In this document: positions 56,979 through 64,000 of the stretch, piece after piece
Position numbering within the stretch: the first letter of the stretch is position 1
Layout: every line of letters begins with the position of its first letter
DNA from: Roseovarius sp.
GTDB lineage: Bacteria; Pseudomonadota; Alphaproteobacteria; Rhodobacterales; Rhodobacteraceae
NCBI GenBank assembly: GCA_029212365.1
Contig: JARGOC010000016.1
Coordinates: forward strand, 26,386-90,385
Direction: 5' to 3'
Length of the DNA: 64,000 nt
Translations under genes and position numbers: made by a program
Notes under the pieces: generated by a model
What the model saw: the letters and a program-made list of their open reading frames with translations, nothing else
The model's database searches: none
Told to the model about the DNA's origin: nothing

Positions 56979-58163
56979 ATGTTTGTACCTTTTTTCGAAA
57001 CACTTCGCAAAACCGGGATACCTGTATCCCTGCGCGAGTACCTCACATTTCTTGAGGCGATGACCGCCGGGCTTGTCACTTATGACATTGAAGGGTTTTA
57101 CTATCTCGCCCGCAGCGCCATGGTAAAAGACGAACGCATGATCGACCGGTTTGATCGTGCCTTTGCCACCAGTTTTTCGGGTCTTGAGGCGATCACACCT
57201 GAGCAGGTTCTTGAATCGGTTGATCTGCCAAAAGAATGGCTGGAAAAGCTGGCCGAAAAGCATCTGAGCGCTGAGGAAAAGGCCGAGATCGAAGCCTTGG
57301 GCGGGTTTGACAAGTTGATGGAAACCCTCAAAGAGCGCCTGAAAGAGCAACAGGGCCGACATCAGGGGGGCAACAAATGGGTCGGTACCGCGGGCACCTC
57401 GCCTTTTGGGGCCTATGGCTATAATCCTGAGGGCGTTCGCATCGGCCAGAAAGAAAGCCGCCATCAGAGTGCCGTGAAGGTGTGGGACAAGCGCGAGTTT
57501 CGCAATCTTGATGACACGGTTGAGCTGGGCACGCGCAACATCAAAGTCGCCCTGAAGCGCCTGCGCCAATGGGCACGCGACGGGGCCGAAGAAGAGCTGG
57601 ATCTGAACGGCACCATTCAGGCCACGGCTGAACACGGCTATCTAGATGTCAAAACCCGGCCCGAACGGCGCAATGCCGTGAAGGTTTTATTGTTTCTTGA
57701 TGCCGGTGGGTCGATGGACCCCTATATCAAGCTGGTGGAAGAGTTGTTTTCTGCCGCGCGCGCAGAATTCAAGCATCTGGAATACTATTATTTCCACAAC
57801 TGCCTGTATGAAGGTGTGTGGCGTGACAACCGGCGCCGCTGGAGCGAGGTAACGCCCACCTGGGAGGTGTTCAACACCTATGGGCCTGATTACAAATGTA
57901 TCTTTGTTGGTGACGCCAGCATGTCTCCCTACGAGATCGCTTATCCGGGTGGTGCCAGTGAACACTGGAACGAAGAAGCGGGGCAAGTCTGGCTGCAACG
58001 TGCACGCGAAAACTGGCCTTCCAACCTGTGGATCAATCCCGTGGCCGAGAAAAGCTGGGGGTACACCCAATCCGTCGGCATGATCCATGAGATATTTGAC
58101 GGCCAGATGGTGCCAATGACATTGCAAGGGCTAGAGGCCGGGATGAAAGGGCTTATCCGCTGA
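56979..58163 (+). CDS. VWA-domain protein, CoxE/YehP-like
   Basis: The 394-aa product has a helical N-terminal half and a C-terminal von Willebrand A domain. The MIDAS metal site begins D241-x-G-G-S (FLDAGGSMDPYI). It ends with WINPVAEKSWGYTQSVGMIHEIF. Such proteins partner MoxR ATPases. The start is ATG 56979. Confidence 0.9.
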   Translation: MFVPFFETLRKTGIPVSLREYLTFLEAMTAGLVTYDIEGFYYLARSAMVKDERMIDRFDRAFATSFSGLEAITPEQVLESVDLPKEWLEKLAEKHLSAEEKAEIEALGGFDKLMETLKERLKEQQGRHQGGNKWVGTAGTSPFGAYGYNPEGVRIGQKESRHQSAVKVWDKREFRNLDDTVELGTRNIKVALKRLRQWARDGAEEELDLNGTIQATAEHGYLDVKTRPERRNAVKVLLFLDAGGSMDPYIKLVEELFSAARAEFKHLEYYYFHNCLYEGVWRDNRRRWSEVTPTWEVFNTYGPDYKCIFVGDASMSPYEIAYPGGASEHWNEEAGQVWLQRARENWPSNLWINPVAEKSWGYTQSVGMIHEIFDGQMVPMTLQGLEAGMKGLIR

Positions 58164-58271
58164 CCTGAGGCGCCTCCCGCAAGTGTGGGGTATCTGGCAT
58201 GAATCCTGACAAGCACCGCGTTGCCATTGACGCCCTCTGAGGCCTGCGGTGATCCAGATGGCGTGCAAGGT

Positions 58272-59057
58272 TCACTGCTCTGCGGCGTCAATGCTCAGGT
58301 GGTACAAATGCCAGGTGGCATGTCCCAGCAAAGGCAACACCACAAACAGCCCCAAAAACGCCGGCACCATCGACAAAAAGGTGATCACCGCAATGAACAT
58401 CGCCCAGGCCAGCATTGGGCCCGGACTGTTGGTCACAGTCTGAAAGCTGGTGATCATCGCCGTGACAAAATCCACCTCACGGTCCAAAAGAAGGGGCAGT
58501 GACATCACCGTGATCATATAGAGCAACATGGCGAAGACCCCGCCAACAAGTGTTCCAACGGTCAACATGCTGAGCCCTTCGGATGTTAAAAACACCTCTA
58601 ACGAACTGGTCACATTGGTCATCTTTGAAAGGCCCAAAAACAGCGCAAAGATCATATGCGCGATAAAGAACCAGAACAAAAATACCATAATAATGATGGC
58701 ACAGATCGAGGGCAGTTGGCGGCGGCGCTGATAGGCGATCACCCCCAGAATACCGTCCCACTCCAAGGGCCACTCCATTTGAAACCGGTGGCTGATTTCA
58801 TAAAACCCGACGGCGGCAAATGGCCCGATCAGAGGAAAGCCCATGGCCGCCAGCACCAGCCAATAGGTCTCGCCGGTGCGCCATGTGACCCATAGCATTA
58901 CCCAGCCCAGCACCACATAAACCCCGGCAAATAGCATCGCATAGCCCGGTGCACGGCGCATGTCGGCCCAGCCGCGGCGCAGGGCTTCGCCCAGCATGGG
59001 GAACTGGATGCGCCCCATGTCAGGCACGCCGTGGTCTCGCTCTCGCGGCTCCTTCAT
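58272..59057 (-). CDS. DUF2189 integral membrane protein
   Basis: The 261-aa product has about six membrane helices ([81 protein letters not shown]). It matches DUF2189 in layout. The family role is unknown. It follows the amidase gene by 1 nt, so they are likely co-transcribed. Confidence 0.8.
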   Translation of the reverse strand: MKEPRERDHGVPDMGRIQFPMLGEALRRGWADMRRAPGYAMLFAGVYVVLGWVMLWVTWRTGETYWLVLAAMGFPLIGPFAAVGFYEISHRFQMEWPLEWDGILGVIAYQRRRQLPSICAIIIMVFLFWFFIAHMIFALFLGLSKMTNVTSSLEVFLTSEGLSMLTVGTLVGGVFAMLLYMITVMSLPLLLDREVDFVTAMITSFQTVTNSPGPMLAWAMFIAVITFLSMVPAFLGLFVVLPLLGHATWHLYHLSIDAAEQ

Positions 59058-59058
59058 C

Positions 59059-60474
59059 TTAGTCCTCCAACTTCGGTGGGTGTTTGTCAGGCCACAGGGT
59101 GGCGCGGTGATAGGCTTCGGCCAGGTCCAGCAATGCGCGGTCCCCGCCGTGGCGCCCGATCAGTTGCACACCCATGGGCAATCCGCCTGTGCCAAACCCT
59201 GCGGGCACGGCAATGGCGGGCAGGCCAATCAGGCTGACCGGGATGACACATTCCATCCAGCGGTGATAAGTGTCCATTGCCACACCAGCCACCTCGCGTG
59301 GCCATGTCTGATCTACCGGAAAGGGCCAGACCTGTGCTGTGGGCACGGCCAGCGCATCATATGTGTCAAACAGCCCAACCGCGCGGCGGTACCAATCGGA
59401 GCGGATAACACTGGCCTGGTGCACATCTGTAGCGCTCAGGGCCTGGCCGGTTTCGGCCTCCCAGATCGCCTCGGGTTTCAATTGACCACGGGTTTGCGGG
59501 TTGTCCATTAATGGCGCCAAACTGGCGGCATTGAACCAGGCGCGCAATGTCACCCAAGACTGCCACAAGGCATCGCGTGAGAACGGCGCAGGCAAGGTCT
59601 CAACCTCGGCCCCCTGCCCGGCCAACACATCCAGCGCCCCCGAGCACACATCCAGAATACCATCTTCATAAGGCAAGGCCGCGCCCCAATCCCCCAGCCA
59701 GCCGATGCGTTTGCCCTTTACCAGCGGCGTGACAGTGCCCATCGCCTCGTAGGGCATGGGGTTGGGTGTGCGTGGGTCTGGTCCGCTCATCACATCCAGT
59801 TGCAAGGCCAGATCGGCAGGGCAACGCGCCATCGGCCCGTTGGTGGACAGTTGATGCAGATAGGCATCCCCCTCAGGCACGGGCGGCACCCTGCCCCAGC
59901 TGGGGCGCATGCCATAGACGTTGTTCCAGCCGGCCGGATTGCGCAGGCTGCCCATCATATCCGATCCATCCGCAATGCTTAACATGCCGGTGGCAAGGGC
60001 CACAGCCGCCCCGCCGGATGATCCGCCACAGGTGAGCGACGGGTCATAAGGGTTCAACGTGGCGCCATGCACCGGGTTATAGGTGTGGCTTCCCAGCCCG
60101 AACTCTGGCGTGTTGGTTTTGGCAATCACAATCGCGCCCGCCGCGCGCAGGCGGGCCACATGCAGATCATCCGCCTCTGCAACCTGCCCGGCAAAAGCGG
60201 GCGACCCCATCGAGGTGGGCAAACCTTTGGCGTGGGCCAGATCCTTGATTGCAATCGGCACCCCGTGCAACGGGCCTTTGGGGCTTTGTGCATCTGCGGC
60301 GCGGGCCTGTGACATCACCTCATCGGCATCGCGCAGGGATACGATGGCGTTCACCTTGCTATTCACCTGGCTGATGCGCGCCAGCGTCGCTTGCATCAAA
60401 TCTTCGGCGCTGAGGGTTTTGGCCGCGATCCGGGCGGCCTGATCAACGGCGGTGAGGGTCAATATATCTGTCAT
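59059..60474 (-). CDS. amidase (amidase-signature family)
   Basis: The 471-aa hydrolase has the Ser-cisSer-Lys triad: Lys in [11 protein letters not shown], cis-Ser in [16 protein letters not shown] and the nucleophile Ser in [13 protein letters not shown] (the usual GTDTGGS is altered to GSDMMGS). The C-terminus has the family segment [11 protein letters not shown]. The substrate is unknown. The start at 60474 (MTDILTL) is the likely family N-terminus. Confidence 0.9.
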   Translation of the reverse strand: MTDILTLTAVDQAARIAAKTLSAEDLMQATLARISQVNSKVNAIVSLRDADEVMSQARAADAQSPKGPLHGVPIAIKDLAHAKGLPTSMGSPAFAGQVAEADDLHVARLRAAGAIVIAKTNTPEFGLGSHTYNPVHGATLNPYDPSLTCGGSSGGAAVALATGMLSIADGSDMMGSLRNPAGWNNVYGMRPSWGRVPPVPEGDAYLHQLSTNGPMARCPADLALQLDVMSGPDPRTPNPMPYEAMGTVTPLVKGKRIGWLGDWGAALPYEDGILDVCSGALDVLAGQGAEVETLPAPFSRDALWQSWVTLRAWFNAASLAPLMDNPQTRGQLKPEAIWEAETGQALSATDVHQASVIRSDWYRRAVGLFDTYDALAVPTAQVWPFPVDQTWPREVAGVAMDTYHRWMECVIPVSLIGLPAIAVPAGFGTGGLPMGVQLIGRHGGDRALLDLAEAYHRATLWPDKHPPKLED

Positions 60475-60673
60475 GGCAGCATTTGGCCCCAACTGAGCCA
60501 AACACACAAGTCAAACAAAACACCTTACCCCCACCACGCGTGTTGTGACTGCCGTAACTGGGCAAAACGGAAGTGGCACGCAGTTTGATACCTTACTGGC
60601 CGGTTTGCACATGGCCACGACATCGCATTAAGGTGCACCATATTATCACCATTGCCTTTTGGAGAGACATCAC

Positions 60674-61102
60674 ATGAAACTTCGCCTTTTGACAGCGGCC
60701 AGCTTTGCACTGGCCTTGGCCCATGCCACACAAGCCGCCGAGCCGATCCAGACGAACAATTCAAACGCGGTCTGGTTTGAAAACTGGACTGGCCTCAGCA
60801 ACGGAATGATGCGTGTGGCCGATCCTGACGGGCGCACAACAGATGTTCGTGCCGATCTGGGCACGCCGGTTTACCTGCTGCCCGGAGATGGGGTGATCGA
60901 CGGGACTTATCGCTATGAATTGCGCGCAATGTCGGATGAGCAGGTTAAGAACAGGGATTATTCATCTTCTCAGAACGGCGATGAGGAATGGCAAGAATAT
61001 GTGCCCAAGCCGTTTTATCGTACCGGAAGTTTCACGGTTTCGCGGGGGGTAATCTTGCGCCCTGAGGATATGGAACAGACCGAAGAGGAAAAAGAAGAGT
61101 GA
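60674..61102 (+). CDS. secreted protein, unknown
   Basis: The 142-aa product has a signal peptide (MKLRLLTAASFALALAHATQA) and a mature beta-rich part with an acidic C-terminus (EDMEQTEEEKEE). The start at 60674 follows GGAGAG. I see no recognisable domain. It lies upstream of the S74-type protein on the same strand. Confidence 0.6.
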   Translation: MKLRLLTAASFALALAHATQAAEPIQTNNSNAVWFENWTGLSNGMMRVADPDGRTTDVRADLGTPVYLLPGDGVIDGTYRYELRAMSDEQVKNRDYSSSQNGDEEWQEYVPKPFYRTGSFTVSRGVILRPEDMEQTEEEKEE

Positions 61103-61269
61103 GGTTGCGGCCCGCCCCCAACACGCCTTCAAATGACCAGTTGTAAATCAACACTCCGAGTCACTTTAAGTTGTATTTTGACGACGCATCGCTAAGCTTT
61201 AGCTGCAGACTTGCATTGACTTTCTTACAGCGGGTGACTTCTGCCCGCCATTTTTCTGGAGTATGCTTG

Positions 61270-62556
61270 ATGAAAACCAAATACTTACTGACGTGGCTGT
61301 GCGCCCTAAACATGTCCGGTGCGGCTCTGGCTGATGAAGTCATAGCCGACGATCTCATTGTCATAGACGATGCCTGTTTTGGACCTACTTGTCTTCTCGG
61401 GGAGCTATTTCCTCTCTATTTTCAAGTGAAAATAAAATCCGACGTACCGACTTTGATCCTTGATGATTCAACTTCAGTCTTATCAGCAGATTGGCGGATT
61501 CAAGCGAATTCGGACGGCGTCAACGGCTTTTATATTAGAAACCAGCATACCACCCATACCCCGTTCACGATCTTGGGGAATGCCCCCAACAATTCACTGT
61601 TTGTCGCGGGAAATGGCGATATCGGATTGAACACAACCCTACCGGGGCAGGATTTGCACATCCAAGGCAATTCCGAAGCTGCGATACGGTTTGAAGACAC
61701 CGTAGGCACACCATACACATGGGATATCAGAGGGAATAGCGATGGATTTTATCTGTTTGATAATGTGACCGCAGATATCCCGTTTGAGGTTCGTGCGGGT
61801 GCAGCACACCGGGCTCTTATTGTCGCCTCTGATAGTAACATTGGCATTGGCGTGTTTGATCCAGACAGCCCGCTGCATGTTGAGCGCGACGACGGCACCG
61901 CCAAGATCCTGGTCGAAGAGACCGGCGGCGGTGGCGCCCAAGAGCTGTTCCAGATGAAGTCAAACGGCGGCAGCTATTTCACCCTGTCCAACACCAACAG
62001 CGGGCGTGATTGGTTCTTTACCCATGAAAACGCCGCGCAGGGCCGGTTTATTATCACCTCCAGCACCAATGCGTCACAGGGGATGTTCCTTGATCCCGAT
62101 GGTGATTTGCAGATCGGCGGCACCTTGACCGAGAACTCGGACAAAAATGCCAAGATGGCGATTGTACCGGTGGATGCCTCTGCGATCCTCGACAAGGTCG
62201 CTGAATTGCCGGTGTCGATGTGGACCTACAAAGACGACACCTCAGGCGCACGTCACGTCGGCCCGATGGCGCAGGATTTCTATGCTGCCTTCGGCCTAGG
62301 CGCGACCGAAACCGGGATTGCGACACTGGACACATCAGGTGTGGCGCTGGCCTCGATCAAGGCGTTGAATTCCAATTTGGAGGGCGCGCAGGTCTATATT
62401 GATCAACTGCACAGCCGAATTGGTGCGCAAGAGAGCGTGAACCGCTCGCTGAGCGAAGACGTCGTTGCGTTGCGCCGCGATAGATCTGATTTGGATGCAC
62501 GCCTTCGCCGACTGGAAACCCTGTTGCTCAGCACCACAGGGACAGCTCAGAACTGA
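61270..62556 (+). CDS. secreted S74 intramolecular-chaperone-domain protein
   Basis: The 428-aa product has a signal peptide (MKTKYLLTWLCALNMSGAALA). The mature part has repeated motifs GDIGLNTTLPGQDLHI and SNIGIGVFDPDSPLHV (beta-rich, tail-fibre-like). The C-terminus has an S74 endosialidase-type domain (about 288-370) with S290-D-K-N-A-K295 at the expected autocleavage site and VGPMAQDFYAAFGLG, then a coiled coil (about 375-420). S74 domains trimerise and self-cleave. No phage genes surround it. The start at 61270 fits the signal peptide. Confidence 0.82.
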   Translation: MKTKYLLTWLCALNMSGAALADEVIADDLIVIDDACFGPTCLLGELFPLYFQVKIKSDVPTLILDDSTSVLSADWRIQANSDGVNGFYIRNQHTTHTPFTILGNAPNNSLFVAGNGDIGLNTTLPGQDLHIQGNSEAAIRFEDTVGTPYTWDIRGNSDGFYLFDNVTADIPFEVRAGAAHRALIVASDSNIGIGVFDPDSPLHVERDDGTAKILVEETGGGGAQELFQMKSNGGSYFTLSNTNSGRDWFFTHENAAQGRFIITSSTNASQGMFLDPDGDLQIGGTLTENSDKNAKMAIVPVDASAILDKVAELPVSMWTYKDDTSGARHVGPMAQDFYAAFGLGATETGIATLDTSGVALASIKALNSNLEGAQVYIDQLHSRIGAQESVNRSLSEDVVALRRDRSDLDARLRRLETLLLSTTGTAQN

Positions 62557-62563
62557 CCAACCG

Positions 62564-63307
62564 TCAGAGCATCTGCGCAACGCGGGCGGCCTCGATCACA
62601 TTGCGGACATTCAGTTTGCGGTAGATCGACTTGGTGTAATCCGACACCGTATGAGGAGAGATGCCACAGGTGCGGGCACATTCCTTGCGGGACATGCCAT
62701 TGGCCAACAAAAACAAGACCTCGCGCTCGCGCGGGGTTAACCCCTCAGAACCCTCTTGGGGACGAGAGACCATCATGCGCCGGAAGCCATCCTGATAGAC
62801 AAGCTCGCTGCTTTGCAGTTCTTCCAGGCGACGATGCATCAACAAACAAAAGGTGCGCAATTGCGGGATCACCCCAGTATAGCGCCGTTCAAACGCTTCG
62901 GCACTAAGCCCGGTGCCCAGATTGAACCCCCCGAACCGCGATGATCCTATCAGACGCACAGGGATGGCCAGACCGGATTCAAATCCCGCAGCCCGGGCCT
63001 CCAAAATAAAGGCGCGGGCGGGATCAGGCAGGTAATCATACCGCGGCAGAAACGCCGCTCCGGTGAACGTTGGCTCATAGCTGTGACAGCAATGCTCCAA
63101 GAACGGGTCCGTAGACGGATCAGTGTTGTTGTGGATTTTATCATGGGTTGCCAGCAAGCACGGCGCCTGAAACCGATCACCAACTGTCAGATAGATGACG
63201 AAAGAAATGCCCTCATCATGCAGCGCTTTGGTAATTCCCGCCCATAGATCTCGAACTGAAGTAACTTGCTCCAGCTCTGATGCGATTTCCATGAGATTGT
63301 TCGCCAA
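62564..63307 (-). CDS. LuxR-type regulator with autoinducer-binding-like domain
   Basis: The 247-aa product has an N-terminal autoinducer-binding fold (about 15-165) and a C-terminal LuxR HTH (LTPREREVLFLLANGMSRKECA, ISPHTVSDYTKSIYRKL). The usual Trp and Tyr contacts of the acyl-homoserine-lactone pocket are not evident. No luxI is in the window. It is convergent with 61270-62556 (7-nt gap) and divergent from 63573. Confidence 0.85.
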   Translation of the reverse strand: MANNLMEIASELEQVTSVRDLWAGITKALHDEGISFVIYLTVGDRFQAPCLLATHDKIHNNTDPSTDPFLEHCCHSYEPTFTGAAFLPRYDYLPDPARAFILEARAAGFESGLAIPVRLIGSSRFGGFNLGTGLSAEAFERRYTGVIPQLRTFCLLMHRRLEELQSSELVYQDGFRRMMVSRPQEGSEGLTPREREVLFLLANGMSRKECARTCGISPHTVSDYTKSIYRKLNVRNVIEAARVAQML

Positions 63308-63572
63308 AACGCGCGCCCCCCCTAATAAGGGGATACAAACCTACCCGGGTCACAGGCACAATCGTTAATGTCCGGTTGCCTGAAGTTTTTGCACCATGTT
63401 CTTGTTCAAAATCCCTTTTCCACTGATTGCACCAACGGCAACCGGCACCTCCTCCTCAATGCAGGAGCCTCGTGAACCACGATCCCCACATGCGAGCAGG
63501 CGAAACGGGCCCAACTCAGGACAGGCCCTCATCCCGACCGTATTCACATGCAAACTAAGGAAAAATAACAAA

Positions 63573-64000
63573 ATGCGATATTCACAGATTTCCCCCCTCG
63601 TCACGGCATTCGGTTGTGCGGCAGCAATTGCGTGGCCCGCCGTCGCGGAAGAACTCCTCAACGATAACCTGGTTGTCAGCGGTGTCATCTGCGCGGGTCC
63701 CGATTGTGCCACGGGAGACGCTGACGGAAACCTCAAGGGCATCATCCTTGAGGCCGACATACCCAAGCTCCATTTCAACAGCTCAAACAGTACCGTTATC
63801 GATTGGAAAGTCACTGCGACGGCAACGAATGGTGGCGCAAAGGATTTCTACATTACTTCGGATAGAGTCAGCGGCGGCATTCGTACTCCTTTCTGGATAG
63901 AGGGGCTGGCGCCAACCAGTTCCCTGGTCATCGATACGAACGGCCACATCGGCTTTGGCACTTCGATGCCTCAGCGCGAGTTGCATGTGATCAATCCGAG
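63573..64000 (+). CDS. secreted paralogue of the S74-type protein, 3' part outside window
   Basis: The frame opens at ATG 63573 with AAGGA upstream and has no stop before the window ends (142 residues visible). It has a signal peptide (FGCAAAIAWPAVA) and a paired Cys segment (VICAGPDCATGDADG), and then GHIGFGTSMPQRELHVINP, the same motifs as the 61270 protein (ACFGPTCLLGE; GDIGLNTTLPGQDLHI). It is a tandem paralogue. Whether it ends in an S74 domain cannot be seen. Confidence 0.8.
   Translation, partial: MRYSQISPLVTAFGCAAAIAWPAVAEELLNDNLVVSGVICAGPDCATGDADGNLKGIILEADIPKLHFNSSNSTVIDWKVTATATNGGAKDFYITSDRVSGGIRTPFWIEGLAPTSSLVIDTNGHIGFGTSMPQRELHVINP

Noticed and set aside
63365..63814. 149-aa minus-strand frame
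   Set aside because: It is antisense to the second S74-type gene, which has a signal peptide and clear similarity to its neighbour.
61270..64000. Prophage tail-fibre module
   Set aside because: The S74-type proteins have signal peptides, and no capsid, portal, terminase or integrase genes are present.
1..64000. CRISPR arrays
   Set aside because: No array of regularly spaced repeats was seen anywhere; the three palindromic repeats are single and far apart.

Overview
The window looks like a chromosomal segment of a Rhodobacterales (Roseobacter-group) alphaproteobacterium. The evidence is the moderately high GC content and several gene blocks typical of that group. These are the block aat / DUF2155 / MlaD-like / NDUFA12-like; yceD-rpmF-plsX-fabH-ihfA-merR; a double-length dCTP deaminase; GapR (DUF2312); OlsB; a one-cysteine DksA; and a ScfR-type regulator of short-chain acid metabolism. 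Most of the window is ordinary housekeeping sequence. No prophage, CRISPR array or rRNA operon was seen.

Layout. 1-1366: C-terminal part of a sensor histidine kinase that starts left of the window, then tRNA-Arg(ACG). 1500-4204: a decayed integration module at the tRNA-Arg 3' end. It holds a frameshifted P4-type integrase interrupted by a complete IS3-family element (2564-3820), and ends before tRNA-Thr(TGT). 4526-10662: a sulfotransferase-like protein, GapR, a FadB/FadJ-like protein with altered active sites, a persulfide-dioxygenase-like metallo-beta-lactamase and a solitary FliM/SpoA-domain protein. 10726-23799: an apparent short-chain-acid (acetate) sensing and use locus. It has a symporter-histidine kinase with a small membrane protein and a receiver protein, a divergent ScfR regulator, a five-gene branched-chain-type ABC transporter, acetyl-CoA synthetase and a PAS-LuxR regulator. 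23955-31094: accB-accC, aat, DUF2155, MlaD-like, NDUFA12-like, two small secreted proteins, clpX and clpP. 31511-37785: acpP, fabG, fabD, a cytochrome b561-YceI fusion, an Uup-like ABC-F ATPase and olsB. 38055-44544: bamE facing yceD-rpmF-plsX-fabH-ihfA-merR, tRNA-Pro(GGG) and dcd. 44616-51093: a minus-strand run argS, SPOR protein, nagZ, scpA, scpB, with dgt upstream. 51178-60474: an A-type Fe-S carrier, exonuclease III, an FAD monooxygenase, dksA, a MoxR / DUF2927 lipoprotein / 55-aa membrane protein / VWA cluster, DUF2189 and an amidase. 60674-64000: an accessory-looking end with two related secreted proteins (one has an S74 intramolecular-chaperone domain) either side of a divergent LuxR-type regulator. 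The second of the pair (63573 onward) runs off the window.

The best places for something undescribed are the tandem secreted S74-type proteins with their LuxR regulator (61270-64000), and the combined ScfR / symporter-kinase / ABC / Acs locus (10726-23799). Smaller points of interest are a fadJ-like gene with altered active sites, a b561-YceI fusion with a histidine-rich linker, an IS insertion whose virtual removal gives an in-frame integrase chimera, a dispersed palindromic repeat in three intergenic spacers, and a 55-codon gene between the DUF2927 and VWA genes.
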